A stretch of 11,720 nt of DNA, taken from Clostridia bacterium. GTDB taxonomy: Bacteria > Bacillota > Clostridia > Oscillospirales > SIG627. This document shows positions 1 to 6,150 of the stretch, in pieces. The translations under genes and the position numbers were made by a program. The notes under the pieces were generated by a model. It made no database searches. It saw nothing but the letters and a program-made list of their open reading frames with translations, and was not told the DNA's origin. The stretch's first letter is position 1. Each line of letters begins with the position of its first letter. Where the stretch lies: NCBI GenBank assembly GCA_017453605.1, contig JAFTEP010000187.1:1-11720 (forward strand). Reading direction: 5' to 3'.

Positions 1-711
1 AGCATCAAGTCGTTCTACAAATACCTGACCGTCAACGCCAAGATCTGCGATAACAATCCGGCAAATAACATCGAGACTCCGCGAATCCCAAAAAGTCTGC
101 CCAAATACCTGACTCTCGACGAGAGCGTGAATTTTCTTGACACCGTGAAAAAATACGGCAAGGAAAACGAAGAGCGCGACACGGCGATCTTCACGATGTT
201 TCTGAACTGCGGAATGCGTCTGAGCGAGCTTTGCGGGATAAGCCTGTCGGATCTCACTCCGGACCTCGAAAAGGTCGTCATTACAGGAAAAGGCTCGAAG
301 CAGAGGACTCTCTATCTCAACGATAGCTGCCGCGCCGCGCTGACGCGCTGGCTGAAAGTCAGAAAAGGACTCAGGTGCAAGGATCAGGACGCGCTGTGGG
401 TCAGCCGCAACGGGAACCGGCTCACTGCGCGCGCCGTTCAGTACAACATGAACAAATACCTGCTTGCCGCGGGCCTCACCTACCGCCAGCTTTCGGTCCA
501 CAAGCTGCGCCATACCGCCGCCACGCTGCTTTACGGGACGGGAAAGGTCGACGTGAGGGTCCTGAAGGACATCCTCGGGCACGAGCAGCTCAACACCACA
601 CAGATCTACACTCACGTCACGAACGGGCAGATGAAGAGCGCGATGGAGCTGAATCCCCTCTCGGCGAGCGCCCCGGAACGCGACGAAGAAAAAGAGAGCG
701 AAACGAATTGA
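1..711 (+). CDS. Tyrosine site-specific recombinase, XerC/XerD type (5' end outside window)
   Basis: Tyrosine recombinases cut and rejoin DNA at specific sites; the Xer type resolves chromosome dimers, and relatives integrate mobile elements. The frame is open from base 1 (237 codons to the TGA), so the gene starts upstream; the GTG at 127 is internal. The first 40 or so codons (SIKSFYKYL... then ...LPKYLTLDES) look like the end of the SAM-like core-binding domain and the linker. The catalytic domain appears complete: first Arg in CGMRLSELC (residue 73 of the visible part), Lys in GKGSKQR, H-x-x-R in HKLRHTAATLL, His in LGHEQ, and nucleophilic Tyr in TQIYTH. After the catalytic core comes a polar tail (PERDEEKESETN). 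The length and motifs fit Xer better than a phage integrase, but XerC, XerD and an orphan recombinase cannot be told apart here. The serine recombinase that excises the skin element from sigK in Bacillus is a different family. Confidence 0.93.
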   Translation, partial: SIKSFYKYLTVNAKICDNNPANNIETPRIPKSLPKYLTLDESVNFLDTVKKYGKENEERDTAIFTMFLNCGMRLSELCGISLSDLTPDLEKVVITGKGSKQRTLYLNDSCRAALTRWLKVRKGLRCKDQDALWVSRNGNRLTARAVQYNMNKYLLAAGLTYRQLSVHKLRHTAATLLYGTGKVDVRVLKDILGHEQLNTTQIYTHVTNGQMKSAMELNPLSASAPERDEEKESETN

Positions 712-738
712 AGGATAACTCAGAGAAATAATATATAC

Positions 739-779
739 GTTCAAAAATCGTTTTTCCCCGAAAAGGACACCTTTTGAAC
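739..779. repeat. Inverted repeat upstream of the cysteine-rich gene
   Basis: The 8-base arms GTTCAAAA (739-746) and TTTTGAAC (772-779) are perfect complements, with a possible small inner stem TTTTC (752-756) / GAAAA (760-764). The right arm runs into the spacer of the predicted sigma-K promoter, and the -35 AC lies inside the loop. It could be a weak terminator for the recombinase gene, an operator, or chance; there is no clear T-tract after it. Confidence 0.4.
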
Positions 780-796
780 ACGGCGCGCATAAGATA
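769..796 (+). promoter_or_regulatory. Predicted sigma-K promoter
   Basis: CAC (768-770) is followed by exactly 17 bases and then CATAAGATA (788-796). This matches the Bacillus sigma-K consensus mAC-N16/17-CATAnnnTA at every defined base. Transcription would start near 803, leaving a leader of about 25 bases with GGAGGA at 817-822 ahead of the ATG at 829. The pattern was found by eye. It gains weight because a sigK gene lies 2.6 kb away and the adjacent genes are sporulation genes. Confidence 0.65.
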
Positions 797-828
797 AAGG
801 TGAAATCCATTTTTTCGGAGGAACAGCG

Positions 829-1725
829 ATGAACGCCCCAAACAACTGCCCCAAGGACTGTCAGATCTGCACTGCGCCGCCTTCCTGCGACGCGTCTGAG
901 AACGGAGTGTGCTGTATAGATACATACAGGATCTTTGATTCCTGCAGGAGTCAGGACTGTATCGAAAACACGCTCCTTCACTTCACCGACGTCGGTCAGC
1001 AGGCCGTCAACGACAGCATTTCCGTCAGAACGAAATCCGTCAAGGTGCTCTGGACGAGGATAGACACCTCTCCCACTCCCTTCAACGCCGGATATTATCA
1101 GGTGAACATCCGTTACTACTTCTACGTTCTCTTAGACTGCTGTCTCGGTCTCGGGAACACCCAGGAAGTGCAGGGACTGGCGATCCACGACAAGACCGTC
1201 ATCCTCTACGGCGGAGAAGGAAACGTGTCCTCGTTCAGATCGGACATCCGCGCTCCTCTCGGATGTGCGAGACCCGACTGCGAGCTTTCGGTGCTCTCTA
1301 ATCTCCCGAGAGTCATCGTCGAGGTCGCCGATCCGATGGCGCTGAGGCTCGAAGTGACAGACGGCGATTTCAGAGCCGGAACAAACGGCACTTCTATCGC
1401 GGAAGGTCTGCCGCCTCAGATCACCGACAGCTTCAACGGCGAGTTCTCCGCCGACTGCCGCGACGAACAGAGAAACGTCTTCATTACGATCGGCGCGTTT
1501 TCTATAATCCGCATCGAAAGACCCTCTCAGCTCGTGATCCCCGCCTGCGATATCTGCATTCCGCCGAGCTGCGACAGAAAGCTCGAGAGCACCGATCCCT
1601 GCACTATGTTCAAAGCTCTCGATTTCCCTCTCAGAGAGTTCTATCCCTCCTCAAGTCCCGCGCCCGCGGAACAGCAGGCGTCCTGCCCCGGAGAAAAGCC
1701 GCTCGATCCCTCGGATTATCAGTGA
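829..1725 (+). CDS. Cysteine-rich conserved clostridial protein, probable spore coat/outer layer component
   Basis: This 298-residue protein has no signal peptide or membrane segment and 18 cysteines. Eight of them lie in the first 44 residues (C-x3-C-x2-C spacing at the start, then CC at 28-29, C39 and C44), with CC in the middle and a C-x2-C-x4-C cluster near residues 241-249. The middle (IRYYFYVLLD, KTVILYGGEGNVSSF) reads as beta-strands. I recognise the pattern IDTYRIFDSCRSQDC...ILYGGEGNVSSFRSD from unnamed clostridial proteins but know no proven function. The start is fixed by GGAGGA (817-822) seven bases before the ATG. Inference: the sigma-K-type promoter, the SPOCS-LysM and sigK neighbours, and the cysteine richness (disulfide cross-linking is common in coat proteins) point to a late mother-cell coat protein. 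The C-terminus is Pro/Ser/Glu-rich and looks disordered. Confidence 0.85.
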   Translation: MNAPNNCPKDCQICTAPPSCDASENGVCCIDTYRIFDSCRSQDCIENTLLHFTDVGQQAVNDSISVRTKSVKVLWTRIDTSPTPFNAGYYQVNIRYYFYVLLDCCLGLGNTQEVQGLAIHDKTVILYGGEGNVSSFRSDIRAPLGCARPDCELSVLSNLPRVIVEVADPMALRLEVTDGDFRAGTNGTSIAEGLPPQITDSFNGEFSADCRDEQRNVFITIGAFSIIRIERPSQLVIPACDICIPPSCDRKLESTDPCTMFKALDFPLREFYPSSSPAPAEQQASCPGEKPLDPSDYQ

Positions 1726-1769
1726 AAGAAAGGCTTGCCGGGACCCGAAAACTAAACCCCAAAAATTCC

Positions 1770-1808
1770 AAAGCCGGCCCGGAAGATCGGGTCGGCTTTG
1801 ATCGTTTT
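1770..1808. terminator. Bidirectional intrinsic terminator between convergent genes
   Basis: A 12-base-pair stem (1770-1781 with 1788-1799, one G-U pair on the plus strand) encloses a 6-base loop. TTTT follows at 1805-1808 on the plus strand, after a short gap. On the minus strand the complement of AAAAA (1761-1765) gives a T-run, so the same hairpin can end both the cysteine-rich gene and the SPOCS gene, whose stop codons lie on either side. Confidence 0.85.
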
Positions 1809-1816
1809 AATATTCT

Positions 1817-3367
1817 TTAAACAGTGAATCTCAAAAATCTGCTCTTAGCCGACAAGGCCTGCTGATTTTCAAGGCTTTCCTGAGCGAGACCGAACTTTTT
1901 CCCTATGCTCCAGAGATCCTCGTCCGCGTCCGGTGCGTAAAAGACGACGCGGTCTTTTGTTTTCGTTCTCGGCAGAGTCTTTTCGGCGGCCGTGACGTAT
2001 GAGTCGGTCTTTCCCGAAAAGATCAGGACGTCGGCGGAGATCTTCGCCTCGCAGACAAGCTCCGATCCCTCTACCGAAAGATCTATATCCTCGACACCGG
2101 CATTCAGTTCTATGTTCAGATTTTCGGGAACGTCTTTTTTATCCGGCGCCGTATCCCACTTCAGAACGGCCTCGCACTCGCGTTCAAATTCAAAAAGCTT
2201 TGCCTGCAGTGAGTTCGGGATCCCGAGTCCGCGCAGTCTGAAAACTCCCTTCGCGCGAACGGATCTTCCTTCGAGAGCGCAGTCGGTGACCTGAAAACTC
2301 GCTGACGGCGCTTCGAAAGAAACAAGGTCGGGACATTCAAAGTTGAATTTCATGTTCTGATCCGCGCGAAAAGCGCCGACGACCGACGAATAAGAGATCC
2401 GGGATCTTTTAACCTCGACTTCATAGTCCGTGCTGTAGCAGTCGCAAACATACTGAGCGGATCCGGTTTCGAGCTGAGCCGCGGACGCGAGAAAACTGAC
2501 GCCGAGCGCGAGCTTTCTGCTCTCGCCGGAAAGGTTCTCCTCCGGCTCTGCGCGGACGTCGGAAACGGAAAGCGAAATGAGCGGGATCCCGTCCCCGTTG
2601 AAAAGAGAGTTCTCGATCGAACAGGAAGTCTCGAGGGGCTGAGTCACGCTCACGGGAGCGAGAGTGTCGTCCTCCGGAAGATAAGTGCAGGTGAAAAGAG
2701 CAAGCGCTCTGAAATCGAGAGCTCCGCCCGTGAGAGTCGGTTCAAGGGCGAAAAGCGAGACCTCGCAGGAATTGACGACACCCACGTCCGCAAGGTTTTC
2801 GGGAAGCTCGGTCTCGACGGAGGCGTTGAACTCCTTTTCACAGCAGGAGCTCAGAACGGCTCTGTCGAGACATTCTTTTTTCAGTTCGAGTCCCGCCTCG
2901 GACAGTTCGGATTTTTCATAGACCGCGTTCAGCTTGATCCCGACGCATGAGACGAGTTCCGTTCTGAGCTGCAGCTTTCTCGGACCGAGCGGACGGCAGA
3001 CGGCGTCCTCGCACCTGAGTTCAACGTCCGCCCAGAGCCCGGACTCGTCAAAAGCGAAGTCCAGGGGAAAATCGATCTTCTGCGAGAATTCCTTTGAAAA
3101 ACTGCAGGTACACAGTTTCGAGTCGTCGTTTTTGGAACCCGAGACGTAGAGAACGCTGAAACGGCATTCCCCTTCGAGCCTGACGCTGACGCCCTGGGCG
3201 TCCGGGGTCACGGTGCGGTCGGTCACGCGCGCACAGCAGTCGGTCTTTACGACCCTGCTGACGTCCTCGCAGAAATCCGGGAGGGATTTTTCGCACTCCA
3301 CCCTCGTTTTCTGCTTCTTGCTTTCGGGTATCACAAGACATTCGATCCTGGAGTTTTCTGACGCCAT
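1817..3367 (-). CDS. SPOCS (DUF3794) and LysM domain spore-envelope protein
   Basis: This 516-residue soluble protein has several SPOCS/DUF3794-like beta modules. The first covers roughly residues 30-130 (DRTVTPDAQGVSVRLEGECRFSVLYVS) and a further copy roughly residues 335-440 (VTDCALEGRSVRAKGVFRLRG). A short LysM-like module closes the protein (about 473-516: VVFYAPDADEDLWSIGKKFGLAQESL). The architecture and length match the clostridial 'DUF3794 and LysM domain' proteins, related to the spore-envelope factors SpoVID/SafA/CotE that organise coat on the forespore surface; LysM domains bind peptidoglycan or related glycans. The LysM lacks the usual G-D-T, having D-E-D-L-W. The start is set by AAAGGAGAT (3374-3381 on the complement) six bases before the ATG. 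It lies 97 bases downstream of sigK in the same direction and may be cotranscribed, though a TATAAT-like hexamer at 3409-3414 (complement) hints at its own promoter. Its exact role is inferred. Confidence 0.88.
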   Translation of the reverse strand: MASENSRIECLVIPESKKQKTRVECEKSLPDFCEDVSRVVKTDCCARVTDRTVTPDAQGVSVRLEGECRFSVLYVSGSKNDDSKLCTCSFSKEFSQKIDFPLDFAFDESGLWADVELRCEDAVCRPLGPRKLQLRTELVSCVGIKLNAVYEKSELSEAGLELKKECLDRAVLSSCCEKEFNASVETELPENLADVGVVNSCEVSLFALEPTLTGGALDFRALALFTCTYLPEDDTLAPVSVTQPLETSCSIENSLFNGDGIPLISLSVSDVRAEPEENLSGESRKLALGVSFLASAAQLETGSAQYVCDCYSTDYEVEVKRSRISYSSVVGAFRADQNMKFNFECPDLVSFEAPSASFQVTDCALEGRSVRAKGVFRLRGLGIPNSLQAKLFEFERECEAVLKWDTAPDKKDVPENLNIELNAGVEDIDLSVEGSELVCEAKISADVLIFSGKTDSYVTAAEKTLPRTKTKDRVVFYAPDADEDLWSIGKKFGLAQESLENQQALSAKSRFLRFTV

Positions 3368-3463
3368 TGTTTATCTCCTTTACATAAAAAAGTTTTTCGT
3401 TCATCCCGATTATATTAAAATCGATCGGTTTTTATTACAGCGCACAGACGGAGTTTTCAGTGT

Positions 3464-4156
3464 TCACTTTTTGTCTTCCATATACTCTCTCAGTTTTTCG
3501 AGGGCGCATTTTTCTATACGCGAGACGTAGGAGCGGGATATCCCCATTTTTGCGGCGACTTCTCTCTGAGTCAGCGGCTCGCCGCCGTCAAGCCCGTAAC
3601 GCTTTATGATGATCAGCTTCTCTCTTTTCCCGAGGAGCTTTTTTACTCCTTCGAGAGCCCTTGCCGAGCGCATTTTGAGGTCTATGGTCTCGGCTATGTC
3701 GTCCTCTACGCTGGCGACGTCCATGTAAGTGAGAGGATTGCCGTCCTTGTCGTATTCGATAGCGTCGTTTATGCTCGTTTCAGCTCCGAGCTTTTTCTGC
3801 GCGCGAAAATACATGAGTATCTCGTTCTGCAGGCACTTTCCGGCGTACGTGGCAAATCTTGTTCCGTTCTCCGGCCTGAACGAATCTATCGCCTTTATGA
3901 GACCGATCGTCCCGATCGAGATCAGATCCTCCTGATCCCGGCAGCCGGAATAATACTTTTTTATGATGTGGGCGACAAGACGCAGATTGTGGCGTATCAG
4001 CTTATCGCGTGCCGCCTGATCGCCGAGCGCGAGCAGATCGAAGCATCTCGATTCCTCCTCGGCTCCGAGAGGCGGAGGAAAAACGTCTCCGCCGGAAACT
4101 CTCAGCGTGAAAAAACAGATCCCTGACAAAATGACACTCAATCCGCCGATAAGCAT
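3464..4156 (-). CDS. sigK: RNA polymerase sporulation sigma factor, pro-sigma-K
   Basis: Sigma-K directs the last mother-cell transcription programme (coat, cortex maturation, mother-cell lysis). The 230-residue product has a hydrophobic pro-sequence (residues 1 to about 20, MLIGGLSVILSGICFFTLRV), then the family hallmark FPPPLGAEEE. Region 2 follows (RHNLRLVAHIIKKY, EDLISIGTIGLIKAIDSF, FATYAGKCLQNEILMYFR), and region 4 has a helix-turn-helix (TQREVAAKMGISRSYVSRIEKCALEKL, about 196-222). It resembles Bacillus pro-sigma-K throughout, and a SpoIVFB-type intramembrane protease would remove the pro-sequence. The start is ATG at 4156, because GGAGG (4163-4167 on the complement) lies six bases ahead. 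The frame extends upstream to a TTG at 4207, but that is close to the predicted transcription start. The gene is in one piece, with no skin-like insertion. Confidence 0.95.
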   Translation of the reverse strand: MLIGGLSVILSGICFFTLRVSGGDVFPPPLGAEEESRCFDLLALGDQAARDKLIRHNLRLVAHIIKKYYSGCRDQEDLISIGTIGLIKAIDSFRPENGTRFATYAGKCLQNEILMYFRAQKKLGAETSINDAIEYDKDGNPLTYMDVASVEDDIAETIDLKMRSARALEGVKKLLGKREKLIIIKRYGLDGGEPLTQREVAAKMGISRSYVSRIEKCALEKLREYMEDKK

Positions 4157-4216
4157 GAAAAACCTCCGCAAACAAGTTAAAAACGGCGCAAAAAGACCGC
4201 CTGTCAAGATTATATT

Positions 4217-4245
4217 CTTTTATGAGCCGAATGTTTACAAATACT
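4217..4245 (-). promoter_or_regulatory. Sigma-E-like promoter for sigK
   Basis: Read on the minus strand, AGTATTT (4245-4239) is followed by 14 bases and CATAAAAG (4224-4217). This resembles the sigma-E pattern (kmATATT-N14-CATACAmT), though neither box is perfect. Transcription would start near 4210, giving a leader of about 54 bases that includes the sigK GGAGG. Sigma-E dependence of sigK is established in Bacillus. The upstream box touches the -35 of the divergent promoter. Confidence 0.45.
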
Positions 4246-4273
4246 TGAAAACAGGTGGGGATTGTGCTAAAAT
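4245..4273 (+). promoter_or_regulatory. Sigma-A-type promoter for the Ppx/GppA gene
   Basis: TTGAAA (4245-4250), a 17-base spacer, then TAAAAT (4268-4273): one mismatch to the housekeeping consensus in each hexamer, with ideal spacing. The start would be near 4280, about 19 bases before the ATG at 4299, just enough to include AGAGGTG (4285-4291). Confidence 0.7.
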
Positions 4274-4298
4274 AGTATTCCGAAAGAGGTGCATACTG

Positions 4299-5183
4299 AT
4301 GATTTTCCCGGTAGCGGACATAGGATCGAACACCGTCAAGCTCGCCGTATACGACAGCGAATCTCAGGACAGGTTCTCGCCTTTTATTTTCAAGAGCCTC
4401 AGGCTTTCTCTGATAACAAAAAGGATCTCGGGATATCTCGATCGGGACGCCGTCTGGACTCTCGCGAACACGATGGAACAGTTCGGACTGAAACTCGCAC
4501 TGAAAGGGATCACTGAGCCGATAAACGCTTTCGCGACAGCCTCCCTCAGAGGGCTGAAGAATTCAGATCAGGTCCTGGAGAGCGTATATCGACATTCCGG
4601 AGTGAAAATAAAGATCCTCACTTCATCAGAAGAGGCGGGGTTTTCCTACCGCGGCGTATGCGTGAGGGAGAACGTGCCGGACGCTCTTGTCGTTGACATG
4701 GGCGGAGGATCGACGGAATTTATGATAAGCCCGGATACGGAGCCTGAAAACTTCCGCTCTTTTGATTTCGGGTTCATATCGCTGATGGAAAAATACTGCG
4801 AACTCGGAGCGAACGGCCTGAAAGAACATCTCGACAGGATCCTGGGCGATGTCGGGTTCATAAAAGACTGCCATACGGATCTCTTTTTGGCCGGAGGGAG
4901 CGCGAAGGCGCTCGCCGAAACGAAAAAGATGATGTACGGCGGAGGCAGCAGGCTCGAAAGCGAACAGCTTTTAACTCTGCTGAGAGATCTTTCTCAGGCC
5001 GACGAAAAGACCCTCGAACGTCTCGAATCGCTCGTCGGCGAGAGGCGGGATTCGCTTCCCGCGGTCATCGTCTTCTTTTACTGCGTAATGTGCGCCGCGG
5101 GAAAATCTTCGGCGACAGTCTCGTCCGGCGGTGTGCGCGAAGGATTTGTTTTCGAGTTGATGAAGAAAAGCGGCGCGCTCTGA
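4299..5183 (+). CDS. Ppx/GppA family phosphatase (exopolyphosphatase / pppGpp phosphohydrolase-like), short form
   Basis: The family hydrolyses terminal phosphate from polyphosphate or pppGpp using an actin-like ATPase fold. The 294-residue product shows the family motifs in order: phosphate loop 1 VADIGSNTVKLAVYD (5-19), ATASLR (79-84), SSEEAGFSYRG with the likely catalytic Glu near 111-112, phosphate loop 2 VVDMGGGSTEF (131-141), and C-terminal SGGVREGFVFELM. It ends after the second actin-like domain and lacks the HD-type C-terminal domain of long Ppx/GppA proteins, as is usual for roughly 300-residue forms. The ATG at 4299 is chosen because AGAGGTG lies seven bases before it and because the longer in-frame start at 4107 would overlap sigK and precede the promoter. 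Substrate cannot be decided from sequence. It is divergent from sigK and monocistronic. Confidence 0.9.
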   Translation: MIFPVADIGSNTVKLAVYDSESQDRFSPFIFKSLRLSLITKRISGYLDRDAVWTLANTMEQFGLKLALKGITEPINAFATASLRGLKNSDQVLESVYRHSGVKIKILTSSEEAGFSYRGVCVRENVPDALVVDMGGGSTEFMISPDTEPENFRSFDFGFISLMEKYCELGANGLKEHLDRILGDVGFIKDCHTDLFLAGGSAKALAETKKMMYGGGSRLESEQLLTLLRDLSQADEKTLERLESLVGERRDSLPAVIVFFYCVMCAAGKSSATVSSGGVREGFVFELMKKSGAL

Positions 5184-5208
5184 AGCGCCTCAAAACCGGA
5201 TCGGTCGG

Positions 5209-5455
5209 CCGAGTGTTCCTAAAGGACACTCGGCGAATGATGAGTTCCGCTCGCACGGAACGTGATGAGCGCTTTGCGCATGATGATCGGCTTCGCCGAA
5301 TGATGAGCGCCTTCGGCGCATCGGCGGAACTCATTTCATTATTTTGCGGTGAAACCGCAAACCGTCATTGCGCACGCAGGGAGCATCATCATTTGCCCGA
5401 AAGGGCAAACGTCATTCATTTTTGACTTTGGCACACAAACGTCCTGATTGCAGGA
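5209..5455. repeat. Multi-hairpin intergenic element with TGATGA/TCATCA spacers
   Basis: At least seven short inverted repeats follow one another. They are CCGAGTGT/ACACTCGG (5209-5233), GTTCCG/CGGAAC (5244-5261), GCGC-TTT-GCGC (5269-5279), TCGGC-TTC-GCCGA (5287-5299), GCGCC-TTC-GGCGC (5307-5319), TTTGCGGT-GAA-ACCGCAAA (5343-5361) and TTTGCCC-GAAA-GGGCAAA (5392-5409). A last small stem is TCCTG/CAGGA (5442-5455). Spacers in the left half are TGATGA-like; in the right half they are the complement (TCATT, TCATCATCAT, TCATTCATT). A long-range pairing joins AATGATGAGTTCCG (5236-5249) with CGGAACTCATTTCATT (5325-5340), apart from two extra bases. The whole could fold as a branched structure in RNA or single-stranded DNA. 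Its identity is unknown; a non-autonomous mobile element or a structured RNA is possible. Confidence 0.7.
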
Positions 5456-5465
5456 GAATGCGACA

Positions 5466-5514
5466 AAAAACCGGCTGAAATAAGGAGTAACGTTCCTAAC
5501 TTCAGCCGGTTTTT
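5466..5514. terminator. Strong bidirectional intrinsic terminator
   Basis: A 14-base-pair perfect stem (5466-5479 with 5501-5514) includes an A-run on one side and a T-run on the other, so T-tracts follow the GC-rich part on both strands. A weaker inner AGGA/TCCT pairing (5483-5486 with 5494-5497) caps it. On the plus strand it would end Ppx/GppA transcripts that have read through the multi-hairpin element. Confidence 0.9.
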
Positions 5515-5573
5515 ATTAACTGTCCTTTAGAGCGGATCCGGTTTTTATAATGATCCCGTCTGATAAATAACAC

Positions 5574-5612
5574 AAAAAGGACCGGAGAACGATCCCGAAA
5601 AGATCTCTCCGG
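5574..5612 (-). terminator. Intrinsic terminator after the CotF-like operon
   Basis: Reading the minus strand, CCGGAGA (5612-5606) and TCTCCGG (5588-5582) form a 7-base-pair stem, extended inside by GATC/GATC with a 2-base bulge. TTTTT follows (5578-5574). It lies 32 bases beyond the stop codon of the 87-residue coat protein, in the right orientation to end its transcript. Confidence 0.8.
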
Positions 5613-5643
5613 CTCTTACGGATTTCGGGCGCAGGCTTTAAAA

Positions 5644-5907
5644 TCAGCCCTGCGCGCCTTGAGAAAATTTGTTTTTGACGCAGGCGATCTTATCTGCGGG
5701 CGCGGTTTCCGTCGGGTACCAGCCGCGCCTCGACATGAGATCGAAGACCTCGTGACCGAGCCTGTGCTCGTCGTTGAGGATATCCATAAAGGCGTTTTTC
5801 ACCTCGGGGCTCGCGGCTTCGTTCGCGAAGGCGTTGCATCCGTCGGCGATGTGCTTCTGTGTCGACAGCACGTCGGTGGTCATTTTCTTGTCGTCGTATA
5901 CGTTCAT
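5644..5907 (-). CDS. Spore coat protein, CotF family
   Basis: This 87-residue protein (MNVYDDKKMTTDVLSTQKHIADGCN...) fits the small clostridial form of the coat F domain, a ferritin-like helical hairpin found in spore coat proteins. Typical features are the N-terminal 'M..DVL..QK.I...N.FA.EA..P..K..F..IL.DE' helix pair and the C-terminal DLMSRRGWYPTETAP, where the GWYP motif is characteristic. No metal-binding ExxH set is complete, so an enzymatic role is not suggested. GGAGG (5913-5917 on the complement) precedes the ATG by five bases. It is the second gene of a pair, starting 15 bases after the upstream small gene stops. Expression during sporulation is inferred from the family; no confident promoter was found. 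Confidence 0.87.
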   Translation of the reverse strand: MNVYDDKKMTTDVLSTQKHIADGCNAFANEAASPEVKNAFMDILNDEHRLGHEVFDLMSRRGWYPTETAPADKIACVKNKFSQGAQG

Positions 5908-5922
5908 TTTTGCCTCCCTCTC

Positions 5923-6108
5923 TCAGCCGAGAAGAGCATAGAGCTTGTCGAAGTGCTCGCAGTGTTTTGCGGCGATATCCTCGAATCTCGTTTTGAGTTC
6001 CTGATCCTGAGTTCCCGAAGCGTACATCTTCAGCTTCGAGATCGCAAGCTTCTCCGCGTCAAGCTGATCGCTGAGCGCAGAGAGCTCCTTTGCGGTAAGC
6101 TGAACCAT
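5923..6108 (-). CDS. Small helical coat-associated protein (CotF partner)
   Basis: A 61-residue, fully helical-looking protein (MVQLTAKELSALSDQLDAEKLAISKLKMYASGTQD...) with heptad-like leucines and the pattern LTxKELxxLSDxLxxExL...Y...TQDxELKxxF. Small proteins of this kind sit next to CotF genes in many Clostridia and look like half of a ferritin-like bundle, so they may pair with the CotF product. The ribosome site AAGGAGGAA (6111-6119 on the complement) supports the ATG at 6108. It is the first gene of the two-gene operon. The name is by context and similarity of pattern; no function is proven. Confidence 0.8.
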   Translation of the reverse strand: MVQLTAKELSALSDQLDAEKLAISKLKMYASGTQDQELKTRFEDIAAKHCEHFDKLYALLG

Positions 6109-6124
6109 AGTTCCTCCTTGCGTT

Positions 6125-6136
6125 TAAAAGCTTTTA
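6125..6136. repeat. Perfect AT-rich palindrome TAAAAGCTTTTA
   Basis: A 12-base perfect palindrome, five bases upstream of the ribosome site of the 61-residue coat gene, in its probable leader or promoter. It could be a regulator site or chance in AT-rich DNA. Confidence 0.35.
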
Positions 6137-6150
6137 TAAAGTATTCCTTT

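Larger units (their letters stand above)
5184..5643. other. Gene-free interval between convergent Ppx/GppA and CotF genes
   Basis: No coding sequence with a ribosome site or recognisable protein is visible. From left to right the interval holds a small hairpin over the phosphatase stop codon (GGCGC 5172-5176 / GCGCC 5185-5189), the multi-hairpin element (5209 to about 5455), a bidirectional terminator (5466-5514), and a minus-strand terminator (5574-5612). A further imperfect hairpin covers the CotF stop codon (GCGCAGG starting near 5630, pairing with CCTGCGC near 5649-5655). Confidence 0.7.

Noticed and set aside
1..4156. A skin-like element, with the recombinase serving sigK rearrangement
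   Set aside because: sigK is uninterrupted, no attachment-site repeats were seen near it, and the recombinase is of the tyrosine Xer type rather than the serine type used in Bacillus.
4107..4298. N-terminal extension of the Ppx/GppA protein by 64 residues
   Set aside because: It would overlap the start of sigK, begins upstream of the likely promoter, and lacks family similarity; the ATG at 4299 has a ribosome site and starts directly at the phosphate-loop motif.
5209..5455. CRISPR array
   Set aside because: The repeated units are short hairpins of differing sequence with 6-10-base spacers, not identical 25-40-base repeats with unique spacers, and no cas genes are present.
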